Assembly (NCBI GenBank): GCA_917880885.1
Contig: OU862920.1
Location: forward strand, 3,658,001 to 3,722,000
From: Limnephilus marmoratus
Taxonomy: Eukaryota; Arthropoda; Insecta; Trichoptera; Limnephilidae
Reading direction: 5' to 3'
DNA length: 64,000 nucleotides
How positions within the stretch are numbered: the stretch's first letter is position 1; every line of letters starts with the position of its first letter. The notes under the pieces are model-generated. The model was not told where the DNA came from. It searched no databases and saw nothing but the letters and a program-made list of their open reading frames with translations. Shown in pieces: positions 22,501 through 29,249 of the stretch. The position numbers and the translations under genes were made by a program.

Positions 22501-25500
22501 TATGCTCAGGTGCTGATGGGGTCCATTACGCTAGTTCCTCGGAGCATCTTACTGACGCCTGTGCTCTAAAGATTGCAATCCGTTTGTTAATATACGAAAA
22601 TCTACCAAACGGACCGCCTGTTTCTGCACAGAGTTGAGGGTTTCTTTCAGGTATTTTTGGGTCCCAGACCAGAGGTGGCTGTTAAATTCAACCGTGGGGC
22701 ACACTTGCGATTTGTACAGGGTTAGCAGTTGTGTACCATTAAAGTATCTGCAGACCCTGTATAGTACGCCCAGTTTCTGGGAGGCTAACTTAACTTGGCT
22801 TCGATTGAGCCCTCGTACCTGAGCTGGTCACTTATAGTTACACCAAGCATATCAGTGGAGGGCCTGTTCGGAAGATTGCTTCTGTTGAAGGAGACTTTCC
22901 GACAAGATGGAATTGAATAGATGAAATGTCATCTGATAATTTTTATCAGGCCATTTTACAAGATAATAGTGGTCTGTCTCCGAAGCTGCTTTTCAAATGT
23001 TCTTCCCATTTTCTTAGTAGTCAGGAGTTCATCACTTTGGGAAGGGGAATCCAGACCAACATCAGACTTATATTTATAAACAATAATTACCCTGTTAAAT
23101 CTCTCAGCAGGGATCAGCTGGAGGATGATGGGTTCCATGGAGGTTACATTCCCGAAGCGTACTTCGGGAATGTAGAGCGCGCACACCACGTGCGCCCAGC
23201 CACCGCTGTCGGAGCGCTTCAGCGCGCCCGTTCGTGACGGACATAGCTCGCATCTCTGAAAAATTCAGTCATTCAATGAGATAAGGAAGAAATAACATTT
23301 AAAAAAAATAAAGTCAAACAATCCTGGAATACGAAACAACCTGAAACTTAGATCAACCTTCACCCTCCAATGAATAGGAATTCCGATGAATTAGAATCAC
23401 ACTCGTAGCAGTCACTTTCATCACAAAAAGTGTAGTTGTACGGTATATTGCTTTTATAGAGGACTTAGCTCACAGAGGATTGAACCTGTGATGCTTGAGT
23501 ATGAATCCGACGCTTAGAACTACTATGCCACATACCTTGGATATATCTTTATAAATGTCGTTTGTCTTGATATCACTATAGTAAGAACCTTGGATATATC
23601 TTTATAAATGTTGTTTCTCTTGATATCACTATAGTAAGAACCTTGGATATGCAAGGGCCGTCCGATAAGTACTTAGCCTCACCGCCCGATGATGCCACTA
23701 TCGCAAGAGAAATTTACTATCGTTCAGTACATTCTCGTAGACGGCTGTGCCGAAATTTCAGGCGAATCAGTCTCGTAGTTTTGTTTTGATAGTGTATGGA
23801 AGCGGGCGTGTCCGCGGATTTTAGAAAAATGGAAAAAGAGCAATATCGGTCGGTGATTCGATTCTCGTTTTTGGAAGGGAAACCGCGCAGCAAAATCAAA
23901 GAGCGCTTGGATGACTCTTCTCCTTCGATGGCGACTGTCAAAAATTGGTTTAACGAGTTTCAACGTTGTCACACATTGGTTTTTGATGAGCCACGCCCAG
24001 GTGCCCCGAAAACGGCTACCACAGAGGATAACAACAAAAATCCACAATCTCGTATTGGCAGACCGCCGATTGAAGGTGAATCTCAAAAGACCGCTTGGGT
24101 CATATCCAGCATGAAATTTTGGGCACGAGAAAGCTGTTGGCGCGATGGGTGCGCGTTTACTCACTCCGGATGACATGAGACCACTTCAGAGCAGTGTTTG
24201 ACGCTGTTTATGCGCAATCCGAAGGAGTTTCTGCATCATTTCGTGACCGTCGACGAAACATGGATCCACTGGTACACACCAGAGACCTAGGAACAGTCGA
24301 AACAGTGGACTTCACCCGAAGAAGGCGAAAACGGTACTATCGGCCGGAAAGGTTATGGCCACTATTTTCTGGGATTCACAAGGTGTGATCTTCATCAACT
24401 ACCTGGAGAAGAGCAAAACGATCACAGGGCTGTACTATGCCGAATTTTTGGGCCGATTCGACACTGAATTGCAGAAAAAAATGGCCACATTTGGCAAAGA
24501 AAAAAGTGCTCTACCACCATGAAAACGCACCGGCTCACACCTCCACCCTCACTACGGCCAAATTGGTCGAATTGGGCTTCGAACTGCTGCCCTGTCCACT
24601 GTATTCTCCAGATTTAGCCCCTTGCAATTTATTTTTATTTCCAAACTTGAAAAAGTCACTCGCCGGGCAGAAATTTGAGTCGAATGAGGTCATCGCAGCC
24701 ATGGAGGCTTACTTTGCAGACCTTGAGAAAACATATTTTTCAGACGGGTTAAAGAAATTTGGGCATTGCTGGGTCAAGGGGAAAAAAGGAGATTACGTTG
24801 AGAGACAAAAAAATTCCAAAATTTTCATTTTTCTTTTGTAGGCTAAGTACTTATCGGACCACCCACGTATCTTTATAAATGTTGTTTTCCTAGATATTAC
24901 TATAGTAAGGACCTCGGATATATCATTATAAATGTTGTTTTTCCTGACATCACTCTAGTAAGGTTGTATTCTTCTGGGTGCAACCTCGGCATAAGATTTT
25001 GTAATGATGAGATGTATGCTCATCTGCGAGCTGTAACATTGTGGGCTCGCAACCAACAAAGCAAAACTTGTGACATGTTGCACATGCTGTAGCTTGATTA
25101 CTGTATCTCTAGTGGTTACTGTTACAGCTCTCAGACGAATAAGCGGCTTAATGGACCGTCAGCTTGGGACAATATTAGTTTATATCTCGGGGTCAATGCT
25201 AGAAGTGCCTGTCAGTTTTGGTAACTTGATTTAAGTTTGGTAACTTGATTTAGGTGCTCTAAGTAAATGAATTAATGAGAAGTCAAAGTTTTCACAAATT
25301 TGACATACGCACTTCTAGCACTAATGCCCATAATACACAAACAGCAAATGATCTTCATGGCAGAGTGGTATAATTTTTGGGTCTGGACCAAAGGTGACCA
25401 GAGTTCAGGGGTTCCTATTACACCTAATTCCAGAGTGATAGATAATTTCCACGTCGTCCTGGTGAGCAATCACCTTTCGGAATGAAACATTGCTTGTGAT

Positions 25501-28500
25501 GGCTTTAGCTATGTTTAATGACCAAATTCGAGTAATTGAGAATCTTCCACTGCCTCATTTCCTTCAACATAACAATATTCCGTGCAGTTGTGAGTCGTGA
25601 CTTTTGTGCAGAATAACCAAAAAAAAATTAAATATATTAAAACAAAATGTATTTACCACTCTTGCTTGCCTGTCGGGGCTCTCACACTTTCTACAAAACC
25701 AGGGTCCGGTCGGGACAGTAACTATGCCATAACAGGCTGAAATGAGAAAACGAAATCCAGTAACACAAAAAAACAAACATTGTGCAAATTTATACATAGA
25801 AGGCAGGTTGTTTCCCAGATTCAAAACAGTTCTGGGTTGATCAATCATTTTACGTGATCAAGTACTTTTAAACATAGAAAAAAGCCATGGACCGATTGAT
25901 CCTGTTGGCAAATACCATAGATATATAAATTGTCTCGAGACTCATTCTCGCGACACAGAAATAGAGATGTTTAATTTGAAATGCGGTCTAGAAAATTTTT
26001 ACATCTATGGACTAAGATAGCAGCTTGTCAATCATATTATTGCATCTTTTTTTAAAAAATAACAGCCCGATCGATCATTGGAGGTTCGTAATTGGGTAAA
26101 TCACAATCACAATTGACCCAGGACGAATTGAAGCTCCAAATAGAGTACAGTTGGAATAAATAATGAAAAGTGTTTACTTAATTAAACATTCTGTGTAAAC
26201 GATTACCAAAAAAGGGTTTAAAAATGGTTTGAATCATATAGTTTAAATTTACAGTGAACAGTATAAGAAGAACTATGAATTTAAATTCTAGACATCACTT
26301 GCCTAACTTAAAATCTGGGTAACATTTCAACGAGCTGGAAGCAAAGCATGAGACCATATTATAGGCACAAGGAGGGTTGGGAGTATTTTGAATAAACTAC
26401 GACATCCGTCAGTTGACCCCCGAAGAGCGCACATTTAAATAATCAGACCCCACGCAGTAAAAATTAAGTTCGCTAAAGTAAGGGAACAGTTTACAGCGCA
26501 GTCCATTGTGGGACTTTTCATTTTTTGACCACCATAACACGGACATGAGCCTAGCATGGGTGGTCGAAAAATCCACAAATGATGTAACCATTCAAAGCAA
26601 TGAATAAAGGAAAATAAAAAAAAATAAACAATAAAATAAAGCAACGCGTGGGACATTGTGGGACTTTTTGTGGGACTTTTCTGCGCAAGATAGTCGAGTG
26701 TTTTGAATAAACTACAAAATCAGTCGTAAGTTACCCCAAAGAGCGCACATTGAAATAATTAACAATAACTTTCGCTAAAGTAAGGCAAAGTTTTGCAATG
26801 CAGTCCATTGTGGGACTTTTCTGTGCAGGATAGTTGAGTGTTTTGAATAAACTACAACATCAGTCGTAGGTTGCCTCCAAAGAGCGCACATTGAAATAAT
26901 TAACAATAATATACACTAAAGAAAGGCAAAGGTTTACAGTGCAGTCCATTGCAGGACTTTTCTGCACAGGATGGTTGAATGTTTTAAATAATCTTCAACA
27001 TCAGTCGTAAATTGACCCCAAAGAACGCACATTGAAATAATTAACAATAATATTCGCTAAAGTAAGGCAAAAGTTTGCAGTGCAGTCCATTGTGGGTCTT
27101 TTCTGTGCAGGATAGTCAAGTGTTTTGAATAAACTACAACATCAGTCGTAAGTTGCCTCCAAAGAGCGCACATTGAAATAATTAACAATAATATTCGCTA
27201 AAGAAAGGCAAAGGTTTGCACCTCAGTCCATTGTGGGACTTTTCTGCGCAGGATGGTTGAGTGTTTTGAATACTCTTCAACATCAGTCATAAGTTGACCC
27301 CAAAGAGCGCACATTGAAATAATTAATAATAACATTCGCTAAAGTAAGGCAAAGGTTTGCAGCGCAGTCCATTGTGGGACTTTTCTGCACAGGATGGTCG
27401 AGTGTTTTGAATAAACTTCAACATCAGTCGTAAGTTGACCCCAAAGAGCACACATTGAAATAATTAATAATAACATTCGCTAAAGTAAGGCAAAGGTTTG
27501 CAGCGCAGTCCATTGTGGGACTTTTCTGTACAGGATGGTCGAGTGTTTTGAATAAACTTCAACATCAGTCGTAAGTTGACCCCAAAGAGCACACATTGAA
27601 ATAATTAATAATAAAATTCGCTAAAGTAAGGCAAAGGTTTGCAACGCAGTCCATTGTGGGACTTCCCTGCACAGGATGGTTGAGTGTTTTGAATAAACTT
27701 CAACATCAGTCGTAAGTTGACCCCAAAGAGCGCACATTGAAATAATTAATAACATTCGCTAAAGTAAGGCAAAGGTTTGCAGCGCAGTCCATTGTGGGAC
27801 TTTTCTGCGCATGTTAGTTGAGTGTTTTGAATAAGCTATAAGTCGTGTGTTGCCCCCGATGAGCGCACATTGAAATAACCAGACCCTACACAGAAAACTT
27901 AAGTTCGCTGAAGTAAGGCAAGGTTTGCAGCGCAGTCCGCAGTGGGACTTTTCTGCGCAGGACGGTTTTTAACCGAACCGCCTGGCTAAGCCATGCTAAA
28001 AATGAGTGGTAGATAAATTATAATACATTTGTAAAATATCTAATTAATAAAGCAACAAAATATTAAATTTCTTATGTTCTCAACCAGTTTCGTAGTAACA
28101 GCGAGATTCAGATTTTAATTCATAAGCCAGAGAAGAAACGCGTTAGGACGCTGGGGGGAAGGAATAAAAACAATGTTACATTTGTATAAATTATTGTCAG
28201 CAAAGGAGGGGATATATTGGATATTTCTACCTGTATGGTGAAGGTAGACAGAATAAAAGACTAATATAATTTTAATTACCCGGTTATTAGAGAAATAATC
28301 TCATTGGGGGGCTAGTTTATTTACTAATACATATTTAGAAATAATAAAGTTACAACATACTGCTTATAATAGTAGGCATGGTTACAAAAAAAAAATTACA
28401 GAATATAATGTTTCTAGCATTTGTGTTAGTAGTACTTGCTTTGGTCAGTATGTGTCTACTTGTTTTGCCAATAAATCATTTTCATCAATCAAAATTTATT

Positions 28501-29246
28501 AAAACTAATACTCCAGTTAAAAAGTAATTGAAAAGAAACATATATTCTGTTAACATATGGGATACAAAACATAACAAGCATAAGAAGAGGAGAAATTCGG
28601 GAACAGTAAGGCCCATCGAACACAGACATATTTACAAGTTATCCAACTGCAATGAACCACAAGTCGCCTATTAATGCTAGTTTCCATACACGGCGCTATC
28701 TGAATTATAATGTACTCACACATACAAGTGACTCTAGCGATGAAGACAACGTTCTTCTATATTTTCATTGTAAGCATAAAAAATTATTTAAAAGAAGATT
28801 TTGGATTCACTTAACCATTCAAAATCATTTTAAGATGCCATTCTGTCGAAATAGTGCAGTAGATGCGTACGCAAATCGCATAGCTCGCCAAGAGCAGTCA
28901 GTAGCATATGACTGATGTTAAACCACAGTCATTGTATGGATCCTAGTAAAATAGTATGGTGGAAATACACGAGCGATGCGTACAAAACTCGAGTCCTTTG
29001 TGAATATCTGGCCTACGAGGTATACATAGGAAAATAAGAAAATTGCACAATAATCATAAAAATAATAAATGAAAAAGCAAAAGAGAAAAAACAGACATAT
29101 GGCAATAAAAAATTAAGAGTAAAGAGAGTATGTGTACCTTGATGAACAGCCACAGTGCAGCTGGCGCCGTCGCAGTAGACGAGCGGATTGTCAGGCCAAC
29201 CCCGCTCGTCTGAACAGACGCAACATCCGCCGACCATCTCCTTCAT
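4441..29246 (-). CDS. Alh: AF10/AF17 (Alhambra) homologue, 15 exons, 3' end outside window
   Basis: Chromatin reader homologous to human MLLT10/MLLT6 and fly Alhambra. The family binds histone H3 through an N-terminal PHD - zinc knuckle - extended-PHD module and recruits the H3K79 methyltransferase DOT1L through a C-terminal leucine zipper; it acts in the nucleus. Coding exons in transcript order: 29138-29246, 25657-25736, 23091-23255, 21829-21904, 15613-15734, 15078-15269, 14588-14684, 14385-14483, 14177-14275, 13854-14069, 13364-13475, 11563-11782, 7845-7940, 4855-5042, 4441-4510. All junctions are GT-AG and phases match throughout, giving 647 codons with no stop. The reader occupies residues 8-184 and is nearly identical in layout to the human one. 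The rest is low-complexity. The last exon ends in a perfect donor (GTAAGT), so the zipper exons lie to the left of position 1. The ATG chosen starts at the conserved MKEM; an upstream exon could add a few residues. Introns are swollen by transposons. Confidence 0.92.
4590..4760 (-). repeat. Dispersed repeat shared with 26520-26640
   Basis: The complement of about 4610-4670 matches 26560-26612: both carry 'aaaatccacaaatgatgtaa' then an 'aaagcaatgaataaa' block. The second copy interrupts the 141-bp satellite. Family unknown; the AATAAA-like end suggests a retroelement 3' terminus. Confidence 0.5.
4855..5042 (-). CDS. Alh: Alh exon 14: poly-Pro and Ser-rich linker
   Basis: Begins MKMDLAPPPPPPPKASSSGG (polyproline run of seven) and ends APEENLY plus two bases at ACAG|GTATAC. 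Acceptor TTGTCAG. The ATG codons at its start could serve as an internal start, but the frame joins exon 13 cleanly. Confidence 0.85.
5146..5710. mobile_element. MITE with TTAA-like flank and CCCTCAGGC ends
   Basis: Left end TTAA|CCCCTCAGGC (5142-5155) and right end GCCTGAGGG|TTTA (5702-5714) are inverted. The interior is AT-rich and non-coding. The CCC start next to TTAA is piggyBac-like; the right flank is TTTA rather than TTAA, so one target copy has decayed or the assignment is wrong. Confidence 0.5.
6128..6200 (+). repeat. Left copy of a 65-bp inverted repeat with coding-like sequence
   Basis: Reads EHFYYYRGDPRLRYNDGKKG on the plus strand. An inverted relative at 7433-7515 reads DERFYYYRDDPRLRYRDGIK on the minus strand. 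Two peptides this similar imply a once-coding transposon segment. The pair encloses a MITE and a SINE. Family not recognised. Confidence 0.5.
6211..6501. mobile_element. 291-bp MITE with GCTGCAGC ends, TA flanks
   Basis: Inverted ends TAATGCTGCAGCTCTTTC (6211-6228) and its complement (about 6484-6501), each flanked by TA (6209-6210 and 6502-6503), as in Tc1/mariner-type MITEs. A half copy of the same end (CTGCAGCATTATA) occurs at about 6768-6780. Non-coding. Confidence 0.65.
6961..7384 (+). mobile_element. tRNA-derived SINE, near full length
   Basis: The head is tRNA-like: an A box in TAGTCCAGTGGCTAAG (about 6976) and a B box GGTTCGAACCC (7019-7029). A family-specific body follows (AAATAAATTTTATTTGAT, then a TTGCGGCATGTTCCAGAG block) and the element ends in a run of A at 7368-7384. 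Further copies are at 42425-42815 (+), 49955-50045 (-) and 53003-53150 (-), with a diverged one at 25345-25610. In all of these the body, not just the head, is shared. RNA polymerase III would transcribe it if active. Confidence 0.8.
7433..7515 (-). repeat. Right copy of the 65-bp inverted repeat
   Basis: Minus-strand partner of 6128-6200, see there. The minus-strand frame runs on as a 66-codon ORF (7361-7561) whose last residues come from the SINE poly(A), so the ORF itself is not a gene. Confidence 0.45.
7845..7940 (-). CDS. Alh: Alh exon 13: linker
   Basis: 32 codons, phase 0 at both ends: SSSTGVITASREARAPVIER, then GQEPARDDRPKK. Charged, no domain. Lies between a 1-kb polypyrimidine tract (upstream intron) and a SINE/MITE cluster (downstream intron). 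Confidence 0.83.
8400..9425 (-). repeat. 1-kb polypyrimidine/polypurine minisatellite
   Basis: The plus strand is almost entirely C and T for about a kilobase, built on a loose 15-bp period of TCTTCTTGCTTCTTC-like units. On the minus strand (the sense strand of Alh) it is purine-only, in the intron between exons 12 and 13. Long open frames exist on both strands (for example 8422-8775 minus, a Lys/Glu/Arg-rich 5-residue periodicity), but these follow from composition. Homopurine tracts like this can form triplex DNA. Confidence 0.75.
9580..9715. repeat. AT-rich tandem repeat of TAGACTAAAATTGACTAAAT
   Basis: About five irregular copies of TAGACTAAAATTGACTAAAT with (AT)n interruptions, 24-40 bp apart. 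Non-coding intronic repeat of the Alh gene. Confidence 0.6.
9935..10080 (+). pseudogene. RTE-type LINE ORF fragment
   Basis: Closely matches 63630-63720: AGCGAGGCTAGCAGTCCACA encodes the RLAVHNG motif, and SESWN follows about 50 bp later. This is the end of the reverse transcriptase region of an RTE/BovB-like LINE. Stops and frameshifts make it dead. A readable but unassigned frame (RRIWGCPKKTRYDQVKQTLK) continues at about 10197 and is split by the solo LTR. Confidence 0.6.
10304..11039. mobile_element. Solo LTR (736 bp) with 4-bp target duplication
   Basis: Begins TGTTATG and ends CATAACA, a perfect 7-bp terminal inverted repeat of LTR type. ATGT lies immediately outside both ends (10300-10303 and 11040-11043), a 4-bp target duplication as made by many Ty3/gypsy elements. 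GC content is higher than the surround. The interior has no ORF of note. Flanks read through when the LTR and one ATGT are ignored. The retroelement body was lost by LTR-LTR recombination. Gypsy versus BEL assignment is not certain. Confidence 0.8.
11044..11562. other. Alh intron 12 side, no feature seen
   Basis: Non-coding sequence between the solo LTR and exon 12. I see no splice-flanked exon, no terminal repeats and no low-complexity array. Confidence 0.4.
11563..11782 (-). CDS. Alh: Alh exon 12: conserved-looking linker with basic patch
   Basis: Encodes TTIITTALLEQIGAMKF, TNSNFTETVITQSDSVFGLG, PDAAKQTKKRKA (a plausible nuclear localisation signal) and an alanine run. Phase 2 in, phase 0 out (CAGAAG|GTAAAC). 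It is flanked by an upstream poly(T) on the coding strand typical of an acceptor tract. Confidence 0.86.
12143..12770. mobile_element. 628-bp MITE with GGGGGGAGTCTGGT ends
   Basis: Left GGGGGGAGTCTGGT (12143-12156) and right ACCAGACTCCCCCC (12757-12770) are perfect inverted repeats. Both are bounded by TTAA (12139-12142, 12771-12774). TTAA suggests piggyBac; because TTAA is palindromic, a TTA-target Harbinger element with an extra A in its TIR is also possible. Interior AT-rich, non-coding. Confidence 0.65.
12775..13360. other. Alh intron, no gene
   Basis: Contains a short CG-rich patch at 12795-12830 (GAGCGCGCGCATATTGGGCG) that may be a transposon end, and otherwise AT-rich sequence. No exon-like segment found. 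Confidence 0.35.
13364..13475 (-). CDS. Alh: Alh exon 11: linker
   Basis: Encodes VSPHATPKGPAPAAPVNKLH and QDPVVIINELPLSTTTTG. Acceptor TTACAG, donor CTGG|GTAATT; phase 1 in, phase 2 out. No domain recognised. Confidence 0.85.
13854..14069 (-). CDS. Alh: Alh exon 10: Gly/Ser/Pro-rich linker
   Basis: 72 codons, phase 1 in and out. Starts GKSEKATRKKSPSPADSL, then an imperfect GSG/GPSPSPGPG repeat over about 35 residues, then VPVTITTPA. The repeat is an expanded GC-rich minisatellite in frame (13880-14010 GC-rich against an AT-rich surround) and is likely length-variable between individuals. Confidence 0.86.
14177..14275 (-). CDS. Alh: Alh exon 9: duplicated linker exon, copy b
   Basis: 33 codons, phase 1 at both ends. 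Pattern ASGSETPSSSSAAYSKQSPH, GKAI, KPSTSQ. Differs from copy a by a one-residue insertion, a one-residue deletion and a scatter of substitutions. Donor is the weaker CAAG|GTTATT, against CGAG|GTACTT in copy a. Confidence 0.88.
14385..14483 (-). CDS. Alh: Alh exon 8: duplicated linker exon, copy a
   Basis: 33 codons, phase 1 at both ends. Pattern ASSSETPST, SAAYSKPSPHGSKAI, PSTSR. Paralogous to the next exon (14177-14275) in protein, length and phase, so either copy can be skipped without frameshift. See the finding on tandem exon duplication. Confidence 0.88.
14588..14684 (-). CDS. Alh: Alh exon 7: linker
   Basis: Begins TPGRKASTQSASGEVAR in phase 0 and ends SQS plus one base at CAG|GTAATC. 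Low-complexity and basic. It is followed directly by the two duplicated 99-bp exons, both of which need the same phase 1 it leaves. Confidence 0.86.
15078..15269 (-). CDS. Alh: Alh exon 6: Ser/Pro/Ala linker
   Basis: 64 codons, phase 0 at both ends: KKGGNVKTIPPYKPVSQDSP followed by an acidic Ser stretch and an Ala/Thr-rich tail ending KGSAKAS. Acceptor TTCCAG, donor TCG|GTATGT. No domain; the position just after the reader matches the linker of AF10/AF17. Confidence 0.88.
15613..15734 (-). CDS. Alh: Alh exon 5: end of extended PHD
   Basis: Encodes CKQQFHVTCAQSLGLLCEE to YCGYCRHHYGKL, the last Cys/His ligands of the reader module (residue 184 at the end). Acceptor GCAG|GG, donor CTG|GTGAGT. 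The intron before it (15735-21828) contains a decayed hAT gene and a 2.1-kb inverted-repeat element. Confidence 0.93.
16358..19110 (+). pseudogene. Decayed hAT transposase (ZMYM1/TTF type)
   Basis: Order of recognisable blocks on the plus strand, each in its own frame: TTF-type zinc finger (about 16565-16735; YNWLTG, FYFSCILFS, KKHDMSENH), DUF4371-like start (16790-16950), the DRTVKTL / AQTYDGAAVLSSE block (17165-17400), LPRVAETRWTYNSR (17540-17580), FPDTLVNDLVYTFGAHNFN (18050-18120) and the hAT dimerisation end IPATSGFAECSFSSLKRL (18900-18975). Frameshifts and stops between blocks make it non-functional. It sits in Alh intron 4, antisense to that gene. I found no clear TIRs. Confidence 0.75.
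19169..21297. mobile_element. 2.1-kb PIF/Harbinger-like non-autonomous element, TTA target
   Basis: Left GGGAACATACCCATACTACG (19169-19188) pairs with right complement GGGATCGTACCCATACCACG (21278-21297). Both are followed inwards by TGACC and by long homopolymer runs (C at 19212-19225 and 21255-21267, on inverted arms). TTA lies on both outer sides (19166-19168, 21298-21300). The interior is about 70% AT without a transposase. Architecture (TTA target, CGTGACC-like subterminal motif, poly-G/C arms) parallels 31131-31545. Confidence 0.7.
21829..21904 (-). CDS. Alh: Alh exon 4: extended PHD middle
   Basis: Encodes TCYICHEMGKVNRANAGA, then CMQCNKTG, with the four cysteines of the second zinc site. 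Phase 0 in (TTTCAG|ACATGC), phase 1 out (ACTG|GTATTT). Matches the human TCYIC...GACMTCNK block in length and ligand spacing. Confidence 0.93.
21905..22244. other. Alh intron 3, AT-rich
   Basis: Between exon 4 and a LINE fragment. Holds a 45-bp direct repeat (TTCTTTTGCAACACAA at 22064 and 22096, CAGATTCTTAA at 22117 and 22144). No gene. Confidence 0.4.
22245..22905 (-). pseudogene. jockey-like LINE ORF2 C-terminus and 3' UTR
   Basis: The minus strand reads the end of a non-LTR reverse transcriptase ORF: KLGVLYRVCRYFNGTQLLTL and YKSQVCPTVEFNSHLWSGTQ, then a region aligned with the 'ARLWN LPA VF' C-terminal end of the 34836 copy (about 22290-22400, decayed). The same 3' hairpin module as the SINE family follows at 22246-22300. 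One stop and several frameshifts. This copy links the LINE ORF to the hairpin tail. Confidence 0.75.
23091..23255 (-). CDS. Alh: Alh exon 3: zinc knuckle and start of extended PHD
   Basis: Encodes residues 64-118: RCELCP knuckle (C65, C68), then GGWAHVVCALYIPEV with the H and C ligands of the extended PHD, then SMEPIILQLIPAERFNR. 55 codons, phase 0 at both ends. On the DNA level it contains a perfect 13-bp inverted repeat with a 4-nt loop (23145-23174). The exon lies 400 bp from a mariner insertion in the upstream intron. Confidence 0.93.
23460..23535 (-). repeat. tRNA-like SINE head
   Basis: On the minus strand a tRNA-like A box (GGCATAGTAGTTC) and B box (GGTTCAATCC) are about 35 bp apart. 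No acceptor stem closes, so this is a SINE head or tRNA pseudogene. It abuts the 53-bp tandem repeat. Confidence 0.45.
23650..24867 (+). mobile_element. mariner element with TA target duplication
   Basis: The 1218-bp element is flanked by TA (23648-23649, 24868-24869). Shared inner TIR GTCCGATAAGTACTTAGCC is near both ends in inverted orientation; the outermost 8-10 bases have diverged. It is inserted into a unit of the 53-bp tandem repeat, so it post-dates that array. Located in Alh intron 2, antisense to Alh. Confidence 0.9.
23796..24841 (+). pseudogene. mariner transposase, frameshifted, catalytic residues lost
   Basis: The N-terminal frame from MEKEQYRSVIRFSFLEGK gives the first helix-turn-helix and KNWFNEF; the frame is then lost at about 24040. 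FVTVDETWIHW (first catalytic Asp) is at about 24237-24270. The second site reads HHENAPAHT where D is normal (D to E), and the third reads YSPDLAPCNLFLF where the family has SD (D to N). So two of the three metal-binding Asp are changed in addition to frameshifts. It is dead. Length fits the ~345-aa family. Confidence 0.9.
24966..25344. other. Alh intron 2, no feature seen
   Basis: Non-coding; a short direct repeat TTGGTAACTTGATTTA occurs twice at 25218-25253. No exon. Confidence 0.35.
25345..25610 (+). repeat. Diverged copy of the tRNA-derived SINE body
   Basis: The 'GAATGAAACATTGCTTGTGATG GCTTTAGC TATGTTTAATGACCA' order parallels 7165-7215 of the SINE at 6961 (ATTGAAACGTTGCTTG, GGCTTTAGCCGTGTTTAGTG). 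Old, no clear head. Confidence 0.5.
25657..25736 (-). CDS. Alh: Alh exon 2: PHD finger C-half
   Basis: Encodes ACYGIV, the TGPWFCRKC tail of PHD1 (C38, C51, C54 ligands) and QARV. Acceptor TTTCAG and donor GTG|GTAAAT; phase 1 in, phase 0 out. The split of PHD1 across this junction restores the exact AF10 spacing. Confidence 0.93.
26381..27966. repeat. 141-bp satellite, about ten units
   Basis: Head-to-tail units start with GAGTGTTTTGAATAAACT at about 26381, 26696, 26836, 26976, 27117, 27260, 27400, 27541, 27682 and 27820; spacing 138-146 bp. Each unit ends with CAGTCCATTGTGGGACTTTT. The first unit is separated by a ~175-bp insertion (26520-26695). Units 27400-27820 are the most alike, edge units the most diverged, as expected for unequal exchange. 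Located in the Alh intron between exons 1 and 2. No coding potential. Confidence 0.9.
26520..26690 (+). repeat. Dispersed repeat inserted in the satellite
   Basis: Shares a 45-bp block ending AAAGCAATGAATAAA with the minus strand of 4590-4760. It interrupts the first satellite unit and ends with A-rich sequence (26611-26640). Confidence 0.5.
27967..28645. other. Alh intron, AT-rich, no gene
   Basis: No exon, TIR pair or tandem array recognised. Confidence 0.35.
28652..28915 (+). pseudogene. Possible Harbinger nuclease N-terminal fragment
   Basis: 87-codon frame with TSDSSDEDNVLLYFHCKH followed by KKLFKRRFWIHLTIQNH. 'RRFWIHP' just after a short acidic N-terminus is a common start of insect PIF/Harbinger nucleases, with P replaced by L here. 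The remainder is not recognised. Antisense to Alh. Uncertain. Confidence 0.3.
29138..29246 (-). CDS. Alh: Alh exon 1 of those seen: start and PHD finger N-half
   Basis: Encodes residues 1-36, MKEMVGGCCVCSDERGW and on to VAVHQ. The first zinc ligands of PHD1 (C8, C11, C25, C30, H35) are all present. The exon ends in phase 1 at CAAG|GTACAC and joins the next exon to form Ala. Two short upstream ATGs on the minus strand (about 29257-29266) open tiny frames that stop before or overlap the start codon. They would be upstream ORFs if transcription starts above. A possible acceptor lies near 29282, so a non-coding exon may precede. Confidence 0.9.
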
Positions 29247-29249
29247 TTT

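Larger units (their letters stand above)
23536..24965. repeat. 53-bp tandem repeat, split by a mariner
   Basis: Units beginning CCTTGGATATATCTTTATAA and ending ATCACTATAGTAAGAA repeat at about 23536, 23587, 23638 (split by the mariner), and 24908. About four to five units in all. Neighbouring half units meet exactly if the mariner is removed. Confidence 0.75.

Noticed and set aside
26381..27966. CRISPR-like array
   Set aside because: Units are contiguous 141-bp repeats without unique spacers, in a eukaryotic intron.
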